A DNA stretch of 20,102 nt from a virus. The number at the start of each line of letters is the position of its first letter. Within the stretch, counting starts at the first letter, position 1. The position numbers were made by a program, and so were the translations under genes. Below the pieces are notes generated by a model. It did no database searches, had not been told where the DNA came from, and saw nothing but the letters and a program-made list of their open reading frames with translations. The stretch spans positions 1 to 20,102 of the IMG/VR virus record IMGVR_UViG_3300013005_000216; one strand, written 5' to 3'. Positions 9,458 to 17,528 of the stretch are shown here, piece after piece.

Positions 9458-12400
9458 TATTCTTCAGTTGTTGCTACGTAAAGTTTATAGAACCTGTCTA
9501 CCGCTGTTTTACCATTATTCAAACCAAAATAGAAGTGGTAAGGTGCTCCAACCACAACCGCTTGTGAATTAGATCCGGTAGGTTGTCCTTGTATAATGGT
9601 ACTAATTGGTGGTTGTGGTGCCGGACCATTTGTTGATCCTGTGTAATTAGCAATGTAACCTAATTTAGTTGTTTGAGTTATGTATTTTTCCTGAAGAGTA
9701 TCAAAGTCAAGATCTTGGTATTTTTTACTAAAGAATCCACCACCATAAACTGTATCAGTAACCCAGTTGTTATCTTCAGTTCCAAAGATATTCATAGTAG
9801 GGTCACTTTTCTTTAAAGACCATTTGTAATGTGGAACAACTTGTGATTTAGAATAACCGAATTTTTGTTGAATTAGTGGTGAAGTACTATAGGTTTCAAT
9901 TCCCGGTGATTCTATTTTTCTATAGTTTAAGTTTTGTTCTGGTGTTTGGAAAAACACACCAAACACAGGTTTAATGTCCGCACCTGATGGGTAAGAAGCG
10001 GGATAATAGTTATCACCAAAGAAAATATAATCATTACTTGGTACGTTCTCAGTAATGAAAGGTAATACTTTCCACTCTGAATTAATTGATAACATTTGAG
10101 CCCAATCACCATCAATTCTATAACCACCTCTTGTACTGTTAAAGAACTGAATAATACCTTTACCCTCACTTGAGTCCCCACCAGTACTAACAGGTATCAT
10201 TCTTTGTCTAACACCCTCATTTAATACTCTTGATAAGAACCCTAATTGGATGAGGTCAGAATTATCTTGGTATGATGTCGCTTTTAATTGGTCAGCATAA
10301 TAAGATCCGAACCCATCAATACCATTACAACAAATCTCATTAATGAAACTGTCTCTTGGGCCTAAATCAACAACCGTTATTGGGAATTGGATTTGTTTTT
10401 TATTATATCCAAAACCAGGGAATGATGATAATGATCCGATTGCGTTTTCCGTTGGTGAATTTTTACCAATAAAATCCGAACCATTCCACGGCGAAGATCT
10501 ATAATAGAAACTATTTGATAGGTCGTTGAATACAATAACGTTATCACAATAAGTGTAGTTAGGTTCAAGGTTCGCACCAAATGTGGTTCTCTTGTTAAAG
10601 GAGAACATATATAATGAACCGTTTAACCAATTGTTTTGGAACACTTGAGAAAATATTCCTCTACAAGCAGCAAAGTTCATAGTAAATCTAACTTTCCACT
10701 CCAAGAATAATCTTGCATCATCGGGGTATTGTACTAAATATGTTTTATTCAACAAACAATAACAACCATTAACCATTCTGTTTGCCGGTATAGAACATTG
10801 ATCAGGTGGGATAACCCCAACATTACTTCCTGAACCACTGTAACACTCTAAAGGTACCATACCTTCACAACTCAATGTACTGGTTAGTCCTGAAATAAAT
10901 GGATCTTCATCTTGTTGGTCTCCTGTTGGTAAATCTAAACCAGCACTTATTGTTGGTTCAGTGGCAACACCAGTTGCATTATAAGCGGTAAAATTATTAT
11001 TTTGGTGTAACGCATAACCCGTATTATTCTGAACTCCGTTCTCAACTTTGGTTGATGTTGGTAGTCTATCACTCCTCATAACAATGTTTGTACTTTGGAA
11101 TGTGACGGGGGTAAGTCCGAATCGGTAATAAGCCGGTGAATATAATACTGAAATATTACCGCCAACATTAGTGTTGTTAAACCAACCATCTTGGGTGTTA
11201 TAATATTGTTTCTTCTGACAATCTTGATCACATCCTTGTGTTGAAGAATTAGTATCTATTGTTTTTGTGAAATTTATATTGGAGTTCCAAGCCAAGAATG
11301 ATCCACCACCAACGTATTGTGTAGGTGCAGTTTGGGCTCTTGGTATTGTATAGTTAGAGTTTGATAAAACTTCATATAAATTACTACCTACGGTTAATTG
11401 TGATGTGTTTTGCCAAGTAGGGAAAACAGGTGTGTAAGAACCGATACCAGCAACATTAGTATCATCAGTACATAAATAAAAATATGGTAAGTTAGACGTA
11501 AATGCTGTGAATTTTGTTGTGTCGGGCGTAAACGCAAATGAGGGGAAATACAAATTAGATACGTTATTAGTTGTACTGACGTGACTAACCGGTTTATTAC
11601 CTGAGGTAAATGAGTTATAACCTTGTATTGGTATGTTCAAGTAATATGAACCTTCAACCTCAACAGATCCAAAAGATGTAAAACCAAATATTTTAGATAA
11701 ATCATATTTAATCGTCTGTTTTGGTGTAAATGGATCAACACCTCTAACAAAGATACAAACCTCATATCCTTGCCATCCTTCCATTAATGTTACAACATTA
11801 TTAATTGTCCAAGAACTAAATGTAGGTTGAGGCGGAAGATATACCGGACAATCTGGTGTTTGGATTTCTATATCGTGTCTCAAATAATTGTTAGGATAAT
11901 AACCGGTAGTTAACTGATCAATATCAATAAATTGATTAATGGTAAGTCCTGTAACTAATTGAAAATACTCAATATCAGTTGCAAACTGTAAGTAAGATGC
12001 TTCAACATTTGTATTACCAACAACTGGTTGTTGACTAACTTGTGGTAAATTAAGAACTATGTTTGCCGGTAAATTAACTTGTTGGTTAGTAGGGTCAGCG
12101 TACTGTATTAAAGTAGGTATTGAGTTACCTGTTAATGTTGTACCTGTAATTGAATTAGTTCCAAATTGGTTAAGTGTTGCCCCCGTTAAGTTAACTAATC
12201 TGTTTGATGATTGGGTATCCGTAAAATTAGGGTCTTGGAATGAACAAACATTACCAATACCGATTTGGTCTATTGCTCCAGGACTCATTAATACAACAAC
12301 AACTTGGTCTGTAAATGATTGTGACCCCAAACTTGGGTTAACTGTTGTTTTTACTTGATTGACACCACTAAAGTACTTGTCTCTTGTGTTGAAGTCATTT

Positions 12401-15045
12401 AATTGTTGTGGGAATGTTTTTGATTTGGGATAAGCGAAGAATCGTCTGTCAGGTGGCCCTAACGGTTGTTTATCTGTTGCCCATAAAAATGGTTGTGGTG
12501 CGTGTAACAAATATTTTTCATTATCATATAATCTATTTGGGTTATTTGAGGATTCAACATCATATCCTGAAATTACTCTCGCTAAATCTAAAGAAGCCTG
12601 AACAGCCAAATCTTGATTAATATCATCATCACCAATATTAGCGGCTAATGTTTTAAATGGCCCAGTATTACCACATTGATATGGATAGAAATTAGGATCA
12701 TCAGCCGGACCCGATAAATTTGGGTGATCTATTACATAAGACCCCGCAGAGTTAACAGGTGCAATTATACTTAACGATGGTATTAGAGTATAATCATAAA
12801 AACTACTTGACCCCCCTTGAGCAGCGGCATCTATCTGATCATTAACACTATTAATGTCAAAATTATCGTCTTGTTCCGCATTTCCACAATCACAATCACA
12901 ACTTGTACAATCAGGGTACGCAATCATAGGTAATGAAATTCTTGGGAAACCTTTCACCTTTATCGCCGCGGCAACGGCAAATACACCAAACGCAATTGCC
13001 AAAGCCAATTTAAATGCTGCGGCCGCAATTAAGAAAATTCCCGCAAAAATTAATCGTATACCCTCAAGTATAAATCCAACATTCACAGTTACCCCAACAC
13101 CTAATTGAATAACTCCAGCTGCGGAATTAAATAATTGTATACCATTTTGTATCGTATTAAACAACGCAACTGCTGCATCGTAAGTTAGGTAAATACTCAA
13201 GGCTATTAACACATATTTGAGTACTGGCCATATGAATGAGATGAAGTGAGCAACAAATAATAAAACTAAAATTGGGAATGTTAGTATATTAATTAGTATG
13301 TTGAATACAAAAAATATTGGATCAAAGTTTCTAATTATATCATTTACCGGAAAAGTATTAACTGTTGATTTACAAGATCTATTATCAATCTCTTTAATAC
13401 CTAAATGCCTTGCTCTACCGATCCCATTCTTATATCTATCCAAGAACATTGCTGTGGTATATACCTTGTTGTAGTTAAACTCATAGAATGTGTCCTCACA
13501 ATCAATTGCCTCTTGTGGGTTAACGTAGTCGTCCCAATCTAAACTAAAAGCATATGATTTCAATAGTTCAAATAATGTTTCAGGATATACCGTAAATGAA
13601 AAATCCTGACTTACGTTAGGGTTGATTGGTGTTCCTATTATTTGAATTGTATCACCAAGATTAAACGGTATTGAATTTTGTGATCCAATATATAAAACTC
13701 CGTTTATGTATATGTTATATGATGAACTGTTAGGTGCATCATCAAATGAAATACCGGCATCAAATCCAAATGATTGTATTTCCGTCACTCCCGATGTGGA
13801 ACCTGCTTGGATTTGATATGTGTATGATTGTGTTGACTGATCAAATGGGTCATTAGCGGAATTAGACCACCCGTACTCTTTAACGTTTGGAACTAAAAAG
13901 TTTGCTCTTTGGAAACTGTTCTGTAACCCTTCTTGGTTTTGCCATTTTATTTTGAATCGGTATTTACCTTTTGTTGGTATTCCTTTACTTGGGTCGTCAG
14001 ATAATACTTGTTCCCCAAATTCGTTAGTATAAACATAATCCAAGTTCATTGGTACATTAAGAACATATGCTCCGTCAGGATCAATCACTTTACCTTCTTG
14101 TTCAACTTGATAGACCTCTAAAATTGGTAATCCTTGATCGTCAGAATTAATTGTTTGTCTTATTGCTTGTATCTCACCAGGGCCAGCAACTAATTCACAT
14201 AAATTACCCGTATTGTTTTTTGGTTTACAATTGGTTTTTAATGCGTCATCATCAGTTGTCGATATAATTGACCCCATAAAGATGGAGGTTGGTTGGATGT
14301 TAATATTCGCTTGTTTGGTTAAATCAAAATCTACTCGTGTAATACCAACTTGACATAAGTCTTGGTCACCCCAAAATGGTGCAACATCCACGTCAAATAC
14401 CAAATTTTTAATCTGTGGTAGTTCTCTTAAGTTTGTTGAGGTTCTAAATGTTGATCCATTAACTTGTGTTTCCGTTGCCAACCCTTGTTGTATCAAATCT
14501 TGTGGTGATAAAGAGAAACAACCAATGTCAGATAAATCAACGTCCATTACAATTGTTTGAGTTCCAGTGGGAACACCGAATATCATAAAGTCACCACTAT
14601 CATTAGTTGTTACGGTGAATCTATAATACTTGTCGTAAACCTCAATATATGATTCGTCCATCAACACATCACCAACATTTGGGAATGTCCCTGTTGATTT
14701 ATGCCCTTTATAAGATGGTAATTTTGGTAATAAATTATATCTATAACCTTCCTCATTGGTATCAGTTATGGTTTTGAAGGGGTATAGTTCAGAGATCACT
14801 GGGTCAAACTCATCCGCATCATCCAATGGGATAAAAACGGAAACCTTTGCGTTTGGCAAACCAAACCCATTATTAACAAAAACACGACCAACTACAACAC
14901 CGTAATCGGCACACATTCTTGTATATAAATCGTTTGCGAGAATCTTTAAAGATAGTACTTCCAAAGATTCCCAATCTTGTTCTAAATTGACGTTAATATA
15001 TTTGTCAACACCGACTTCGGTTCTTATTCTATATGATTTGGGCAT
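9457..15045 (-). CDS. Giant baseplate-region protein with Ig-like N-terminus and internal membrane-type block (1862 aa)
   Basis: A single uninterrupted 1862-residue frame. The N-terminus has DKYINVNLEQDWESLEVLS (14-32). Next comes a carboxypeptidase-regulatory-like/Ig-type fold at about 50-175, with GRVFVNNGFGLPNAKVSVFIP and later TNDSGDFMIFGVPTGTQTI. Further beta-rich sequence extends to about 490. Residues 575-698 are strikingly hydrophobic, with about three or four possible membrane segments (roughly 576-600, 603-625, 643-661 and 663-697, the last Ala-rich). A Cys cluster follows directly (C713, C716, C718, C720). The remaining 1100 residues are Asn/Ser/Thr/Gly-rich structural sequence with scattered Cys pairs (1272/1276, 1428/1430, 1572/1573). 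It lies directly after gp6, the place held in T4 by the large wedge protein gp7, but no gp7 similarity is evident. Inference: a baseplate or tail-tip protein that may meet the host membrane. A tape-measure role is less likely given the position and the lack of long coiled coil. Confidence 0.8.
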   Translation of the reverse strand: MPKSYRIRTEVGVDKYINVNLEQDWESLEVLSLKILANDLYTRMCADYGVVVGRVFVNNGFGLPNAKVSVFIPLDDADEFDPVISELYPFKTITDTNEEGYRYNLLPKLPSYKGHKSTGTFPNVGDVLMDESYIEVYDKYYRFTVTTNDSGDFMIFGVPTGTQTIVMDVDLSDIGCFSLSPQDLIQQGLATETQVNGSTFRTSTNLRELPQIKNLVFDVDVAPFWGDQDLCQVGITRVDFDLTKQANINIQPTSIFMGSIISTTDDDALKTNCKPKNNTGNLCELVAGPGEIQAIRQTINSDDQGLPILEVYQVEQEGKVIDPDGAYVLNVPMNLDYVYTNEFGEQVLSDDPSKGIPTKGKYRFKIKWQNQEGLQNSFQRANFLVPNVKEYGWSNSANDPFDQSTQSYTYQIQAGSTSGVTEIQSFGFDAGISFDDAPNSSSYNIYINGVLYIGSQNSIPFNLGDTIQIIGTPINPNVSQDFSFTVYPETLFELLKSYAFSLDWDDYVNPQEAIDCEDTFYEFNYNKVYTTAMFLDRYKNGIGRARHLGIKEIDNRSCKSTVNTFPVNDIIRNFDPIFFVFNILINILTFPILVLLFVAHFISFIWPVLKYVLIALSIYLTYDAAVALFNTIQNGIQLFNSAAGVIQLGVGVTVNVGFILEGIRLIFAGIFLIAAAAFKLALAIAFGVFAVAAAIKVKGFPRISLPMIAYPDCTSCDCDCGNAEQDDNFDINSVNDQIDAAAQGGSSSFYDYTLIPSLSIIAPVNSAGSYVIDHPNLSGPADDPNFYPYQCGNTGPFKTLAANIGDDDINQDLAVQASLDLARVISGYDVESSNNPNRLYDNEKYLLHAPQPFLWATDKQPLGPPDRRFFAYPKSKTFPQQLNDFNTRDKYFSGVNQVKTTVNPSLGSQSFTDQVVVVLMSPGAIDQIGIGNVCSFQDPNFTDTQSSNRLVNLTGATLNQFGTNSITGTTLTGNSIPTLIQYADPTNQQVNLPANIVLNLPQVSQQPVVGNTNVEASYLQFATDIEYFQLVTGLTINQFIDIDQLTTGYYPNNYLRHDIEIQTPDCPVYLPPQPTFSSWTINNVVTLMEGWQGYEVCIFVRGVDPFTPKQTIKYDLSKIFGFTSFGSVEVEGSYYLNIPIQGYNSFTSGNKPVSHVSTTNNVSNLYFPSFAFTPDTTKFTAFTSNLPYFYLCTDDTNVAGIGSYTPVFPTWQNTSQLTVGSNLYEVLSNSNYTIPRAQTAPTQYVGGGSFLAWNSNINFTKTIDTNSSTQGCDQDCQKKQYYNTQDGWFNNTNVGGNISVLYSPAYYRFGLTPVTFQSTNIVMRSDRLPTSTKVENGVQNNTGYALHQNNNFTAYNATGVATEPTISAGLDLPTGDQQDEDPFISGLTSTLSCEGMVPLECYSGSGSNVGVIPPDQCSIPANRMVNGCYCLLNKTYLVQYPDDARLFLEWKVRFTMNFAACRGIFSQVFQNNWLNGSLYMFSFNKRTTFGANLEPNYTYCDNVIVFNDLSNSFYYRSSPWNGSDFIGKNSPTENAIGSLSSFPGFGYNKKQIQFPITVVDLGPRDSFINEICCNGIDGFGSYYADQLKATSYQDNSDLIQLGFLSRVLNEGVRQRMIPVSTGGDSSEGKGIIQFFNSTRGGYRIDGDWAQMLSINSEWKVLPFITENVPSNDYIFFGDNYYPASYPSGADIKPVFGVFFQTPEQNLNYRKIESPGIETYSTSPLIQQKFGYSKSQVVPHYKWSLKKSDPTMNIFGTEDNNWVTDTVYGGGFFSKKYQDLDFDTLQEKYITQTTKLGYIANYTGSTNGPAPQPPISTIIQGQPTGSNSQAVVVGAPYHFYFGLNNGKTAVDRFYKLYVATTEE

Positions 15046-15121
15046 TAAAGATTTCGTTTTTTCATAAATAGTTTATTTCCTATTTTAGAAAAAATAATCT
15101 TATTTTGAGAAAAATAAATCT
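15046..15121 (-). promoter_or_regulatory. Intergenic region with CTATTTAT candidate promoter
   Basis: This 76-bp, almost entirely A+T gap separates the gp6-like and 1862-aa genes. On the minus strand CTATTTAT lies at 15071-15064 and ends 18 nt before the ATG at 15045. The sequence between motif and start is A-rich with no Shine-Dalgarno. The motif and spacing resemble those before the 301-aa gene (22 nt). The function as a promoter is inferred. Confidence 0.4.
15100..15117 (-). terminator. Possible weak AT-only hairpin after the gp6-like gene
   Basis: Seven bases TTATTTT (15100-15106) are followed by the 4-base loop GAGA and the exact complement AAAATAA (15111-15117). On the minus strand a T-rich run follows. 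The stem contains only A-T pairs, so it would be unstable. It could reduce read-through from gp6 before the next promoter motif, or be chance in AT-rich DNA. Confidence 0.22.
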
Positions 15122-16963
15122 CTATGAGAAGTTTACTGATTTTAAGTTCAATACCCTCACATTAATGTCCTTATTTGGGTATCTAATTTGGTAAGTTTGT
15201 GTTGGTGTTGCGAAGATTGTATCTGCTGTTGGTTGTATTCGTCTTGTCAATGGATCCGAATATGGCATTGATGTTTGAGCTGAAGAATATTGTCCTCCAA
15301 CTTGGTTGAAGAATGCGATGTCAGAGACACTTACAATACCGTTTTCAGACTGAATTATTCGTCTTAATTCAGAGATATTAACATTTTGACCTAACTCCCT
15401 AACTAAAGGGTTAAAGAACTCTGTAACCAACTGAATTACTTTAGCGATAACCGCACCTTGGTTTTGACTATTATCTAAAACAACATCAACAGTAACTGAT
15501 AGATCAATTGTTTCCGCCGCTTCTATTGAGATGTAGTCATTTATCATACGATAATTTGATAGGTAATTAGCTACGTTTTGTTTCAAGGTATTTGAAACGA
15601 CATTAGTTAAACTACCACTCGTGTCATAAGACAACATTTTAATTTTGATCTTATTATTCTCTTCGGTAATCGCGACTTTAGCGGGTGCACCAAATTGAGA
15701 CGGCATTGTTCGTATGATTGAATTGTAGTCATTAACTGTAACCGCTCTATTTTGAGCCGCAAAGTTAAATGCAACCATATTTCTAACATCTTCAGTTGTT
15801 GGTAAGTTAGCCCCACCAATAGCTGCAGTTACGTTGTTACACTGTAAACTGTTAATCACACTTCGGTTAACGGAATCTGACGGCCCATTAACGGCAAATG
15901 AGACGGTACCAATTTGATTAATTGTGTTAATACCTAAATTACTCGCTAATCCACCACCAATCCTATATTGAACGAATAATGTTGTGTTTGGTGTTAAAGC
16001 AGCCCCCATAGCAAAGTTATTAGTATATCTACTTAAATCAAAACCTTTACCATCACGAGCAAATTCTCTTAATTGTTGTTCCGCAGAGATATTACCACCA
16101 CCAAAAGTCATTTTACAGAAACCTTCAGGGGTATATTCACTAATGAATTTGTTTGATGTTGTTATATATCTACCTACTTTAATTCCGGGTTGATCCGACA
16201 CTTTAGTTGGGTCTTCAATGAAAACTCTATCTTGTACCAAAGCATCAACTTCAAACCATCTCTCAGGCCCTACCGTGATAAAATCTTGTGGTTGTGGTAT
16301 TGTTGAGTACTGTGTTCCTGATTTAAGAAGAACACTTGTAATACCCAAAACATTTTTTTCGGGTAAGAATAATTCTAAATAAGGTCTAGCGTCGTTAGCT
16401 GTGATTACTCTCTTATAAACTTTTGTAATACCATTAACAACAACTTCTCGTTTAACAATCGTATAATTAATAAGTTTACCACTTGAATCAAAGTTTGGTA
16501 TTTTTACTCTATTTGGTGATCCTTCAGCATTTATTGGTGAAGCAAAATCAATATCATAAACCGTTTCAAAAGGTTGTCCCGCACCATTAACTTGGGAACC
16601 TCTTCTTAAGACACCACAATATCTTAAATCTTCTCTATCACCAAAAGCAGGAACTGTAATTGAGAAATCAACCAAAGCAACTGATGGTCTTTGACCTGGT
16701 ACTTTTAAACCATAAGTTCTTGCGATATTATAAACGGAGTTCTTCTGTTGAGCAAACTGCAATACAGTTTCTTGAATACTTCTATCAATTTGAAAGTTGA
16801 GGTTATCTGTTACCGCAGCGTTCATATCTAACATAACAGAAAAAATACCCGCATCATTAAAGTTTTGTACTAGTTCAGGATAATATGTTCTAGTGAAGTT
16901 AATTAATTCCGTTCTTACTCCTTGAAAATCTCGGACTGTATAAGATATATTCTTTTCTGCCAT
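15122..16963 (-). CDS. gp6: Baseplate wedge protein, T4 gp6 / baseplate J family
   Basis: In T4, gp6 dimers link neighbouring wedges into the inner ring of the baseplate and take part in the change that triggers sheath contraction. This 613-residue product is close to the T4 gp6 length (660). The N-terminal region has the family pattern: YTVRDFQGVRTELINF (8-23), YYPE, then a helix DAGIFSVMLDMNAAVTDNL (37-55), followed by QETVLQFAQQKNSVYNIARTYG. The baseplate J-like part shows FNFAAQNRAVTVNDYNSII (399-417) and a C-terminal segment ISELRRIIQSENGIVSVSDI (530-549). It lies 6 bp after the gp25-like gene, the usual partner in contractile-tail modules. The start has no Shine-Dalgarno (TAATAGTAT before the ATG). 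It ends in TAG, whereas its neighbours use TAA. The family call is secure on motifs and neighbourhood. Confidence 0.92.
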   Translation of the reverse strand: MAEKNISYTVRDFQGVRTELINFTRTYYPELVQNFNDAGIFSVMLDMNAAVTDNLNFQIDRSIQETVLQFAQQKNSVYNIARTYGLKVPGQRPSVALVDFSITVPAFGDREDLRYCGVLRRGSQVNGAGQPFETVYDIDFASPINAEGSPNRVKIPNFDSSGKLINYTIVKREVVVNGITKVYKRVITANDARPYLELFLPEKNVLGITSVLLKSGTQYSTIPQPQDFITVGPERWFEVDALVQDRVFIEDPTKVSDQPGIKVGRYITTSNKFISEYTPEGFCKMTFGGGNISAEQQLREFARDGKGFDLSRYTNNFAMGAALTPNTTLFVQYRIGGGLASNLGINTINQIGTVSFAVNGPSDSVNRSVINSLQCNNVTAAIGGANLPTTEDVRNMVAFNFAAQNRAVTVNDYNSIIRTMPSQFGAPAKVAITEENNKIKIKMLSYDTSGSLTNVVSNTLKQNVANYLSNYRMINDYISIEAAETIDLSVTVDVVLDNSQNQGAVIAKVIQLVTEFFNPLVRELGQNVNISELRRIIQSENGIVSVSDIAFFNQVGGQYSSAQTSMPYSDPLTRRIQPTADTIFATPTQTYQIRYPNKDINVRVLNLKSVNFS

Positions 16964-16969
16964 ATACTA

Positions 16970-17428
16970 TTAAATATTAATAATGATAAAATCACTAGAT
17001 TCAAAAGCGGAATCCGTTATTCTATAATCTATTTTAATTCTTGCGGTGTGTTCTAATTGAGCAATATTGGTAACCCTAAATTCTCGTTCACCATCTTTAT
17101 TTACCGTATAACCTTTATCCTCCAATCCCGCAGACGCAGGTTCAACAGTTATATTAGTCACTTGTAGGTTTGGCATGTAATTACCGATTGTGTCTCTAAT
17201 TTCTGATTCAATATCTGAGAATGTTGGCCCATCAAGTGGTTCAAATATATACTCATAAAGACGAGTTCCAAAATCAGGTAAGAAATACCTTGATCCTTTT
17301 CTTGTCAATAATAAGTGAACTAAGTCAGATCTAATCTCACCTTCAGTAGAATTTGTTACATCCAAATATCTACCTGTGAAGGAATCCACAAAAGGAAAAG
17401 AAATACCATATGTAATACCATTTGCCAT
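16970..17428 (-). CDS. gp25: Baseplate wedge protein, T4 gp25 family
   Basis: gp25 is a small, lysozyme-like-fold but non-enzymatic wedge protein that starts sheath assembly on the baseplate; homologues occur in contractile phage tails, type VI secretion (TssE) and pyocins. The 152-residue product is slightly longer than T4 gp25 (132). It has the diagnostic segment LTRKGSRYFLPDFGTRLYEY (41-60) running into IFEPLD (61-66), and SDIESEIRDTIGNYMPNLQV (71-90). The R-x-x-x-P-D-F-G and FEP signatures are clear. An insertion at about 102-120 (KGYTVNKDGER) accounts for part of the extra length. It is the first gene after the terminator that closes the nrd operon, so it opens the baseplate transcript; TATTTATTAGA occurs twice upstream. 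The start at 17428 is preceded by AT-rich sequence without Shine-Dalgarno. Confidence 0.92.
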   Translation of the reverse strand: MANGITYGISFPFVDSFTGRYLDVTNSTEGEIRSDLVHLLLTRKGSRYFLPDFGTRLYEYIFEPLDGPTFSDIESEIRDTIGNYMPNLQVTNITVEPASAGLEDKGYTVNKDGEREFRVTNIAQLEHTARIKIDYRITDSAFESSDFIIINI

Positions 17429-17429
17429 A

Positions 17430-17467
17430 TCTAATAAATATATGTCGGGATTATTTCTAATAAATAG
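17430..17467 (-). promoter_or_regulatory. Candidate promoter region of the baseplate operon, with an 11-bp direct repeat
   Basis: TCTAATAAATA occurs exactly twice on the plus strand, at 17430-17440 and 17456-17466. On the minus strand this is TATTTATTAGA. The distal copy is preceded by C, giving CTATTTAT, the same 8-mer as in the other two gaps. It ends 31 nt before the gp25-like start. The proximal copy ends 5 nt before the ATG. A promoter or regulator site is inferred. Confidence 0.42.
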
Positions 17468-17479
17468 ATATAAAATAAA

Positions 17480-17502
17480 AATCCCGACATAGTGTCGGGA
17501 TT
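17480..17502 (-). terminator. nrdA: Rho-independent terminator of the nrd operon
   Basis: On the minus strand a perfect 10-bp stem AATCCCGACA / TGTCGGGATT (17502-17493 and 17489-17480) closes a 3-nt loop and runs directly into TTTATTTTA. The stem holds six consecutive G-C-rich pairs within very AT-rich DNA, 22 bp after the nrdA stop and before the gp25-like start. It should end nrdA transcripts and separate them from the baseplate operon. Confidence 0.85.
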
Positions 17503-17528
17503 AATGTCGCGATTAATGTCGCTATTAA
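17493..17528. repeat. Three tandem 12-bp repeats overlapping the nrdA stop codon
   Basis: TGTCGGGATTAA, TGTCGCGATTAA and TGTCGCTATTAA follow without gap at 17493-17504, 17505-17516 and 17517-17528; they differ only at positions 6-7. The last unit contains the nrdA TAA stop, and the first forms one arm of the terminator. A fourth near-copy (TGTCGGGATTAT) stands alone at 17443-17454, between the terminator and the gp25-like start. Confidence 0.85.

Noticed and set aside
12886-12909. Cys cluster as a defined zinc finger
   Set aside because: The spacing C-x2-C-x-C-x-C does not match a standard zinc-finger pattern and no His partners are near; it is reported only as a Cys cluster.
12059-13108. 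Plus-strand open frames of 70-99 codons (12059-12358, 12408-12620, 12854-13108)
   Set aside because: They lie opposite the continuous 1862-aa gene, have no recognisable motif or start signal, and mirror its codon pattern; they are shadows.
9457-15045. Tape-measure protein as identity of the 1862-aa gene
   Set aside because: Length and hydrophobic segments would fit, but it lies after gp6, lacks long helical or coiled-coil repeats, and is beta- and Cys-rich with an Ig-type N-terminus.
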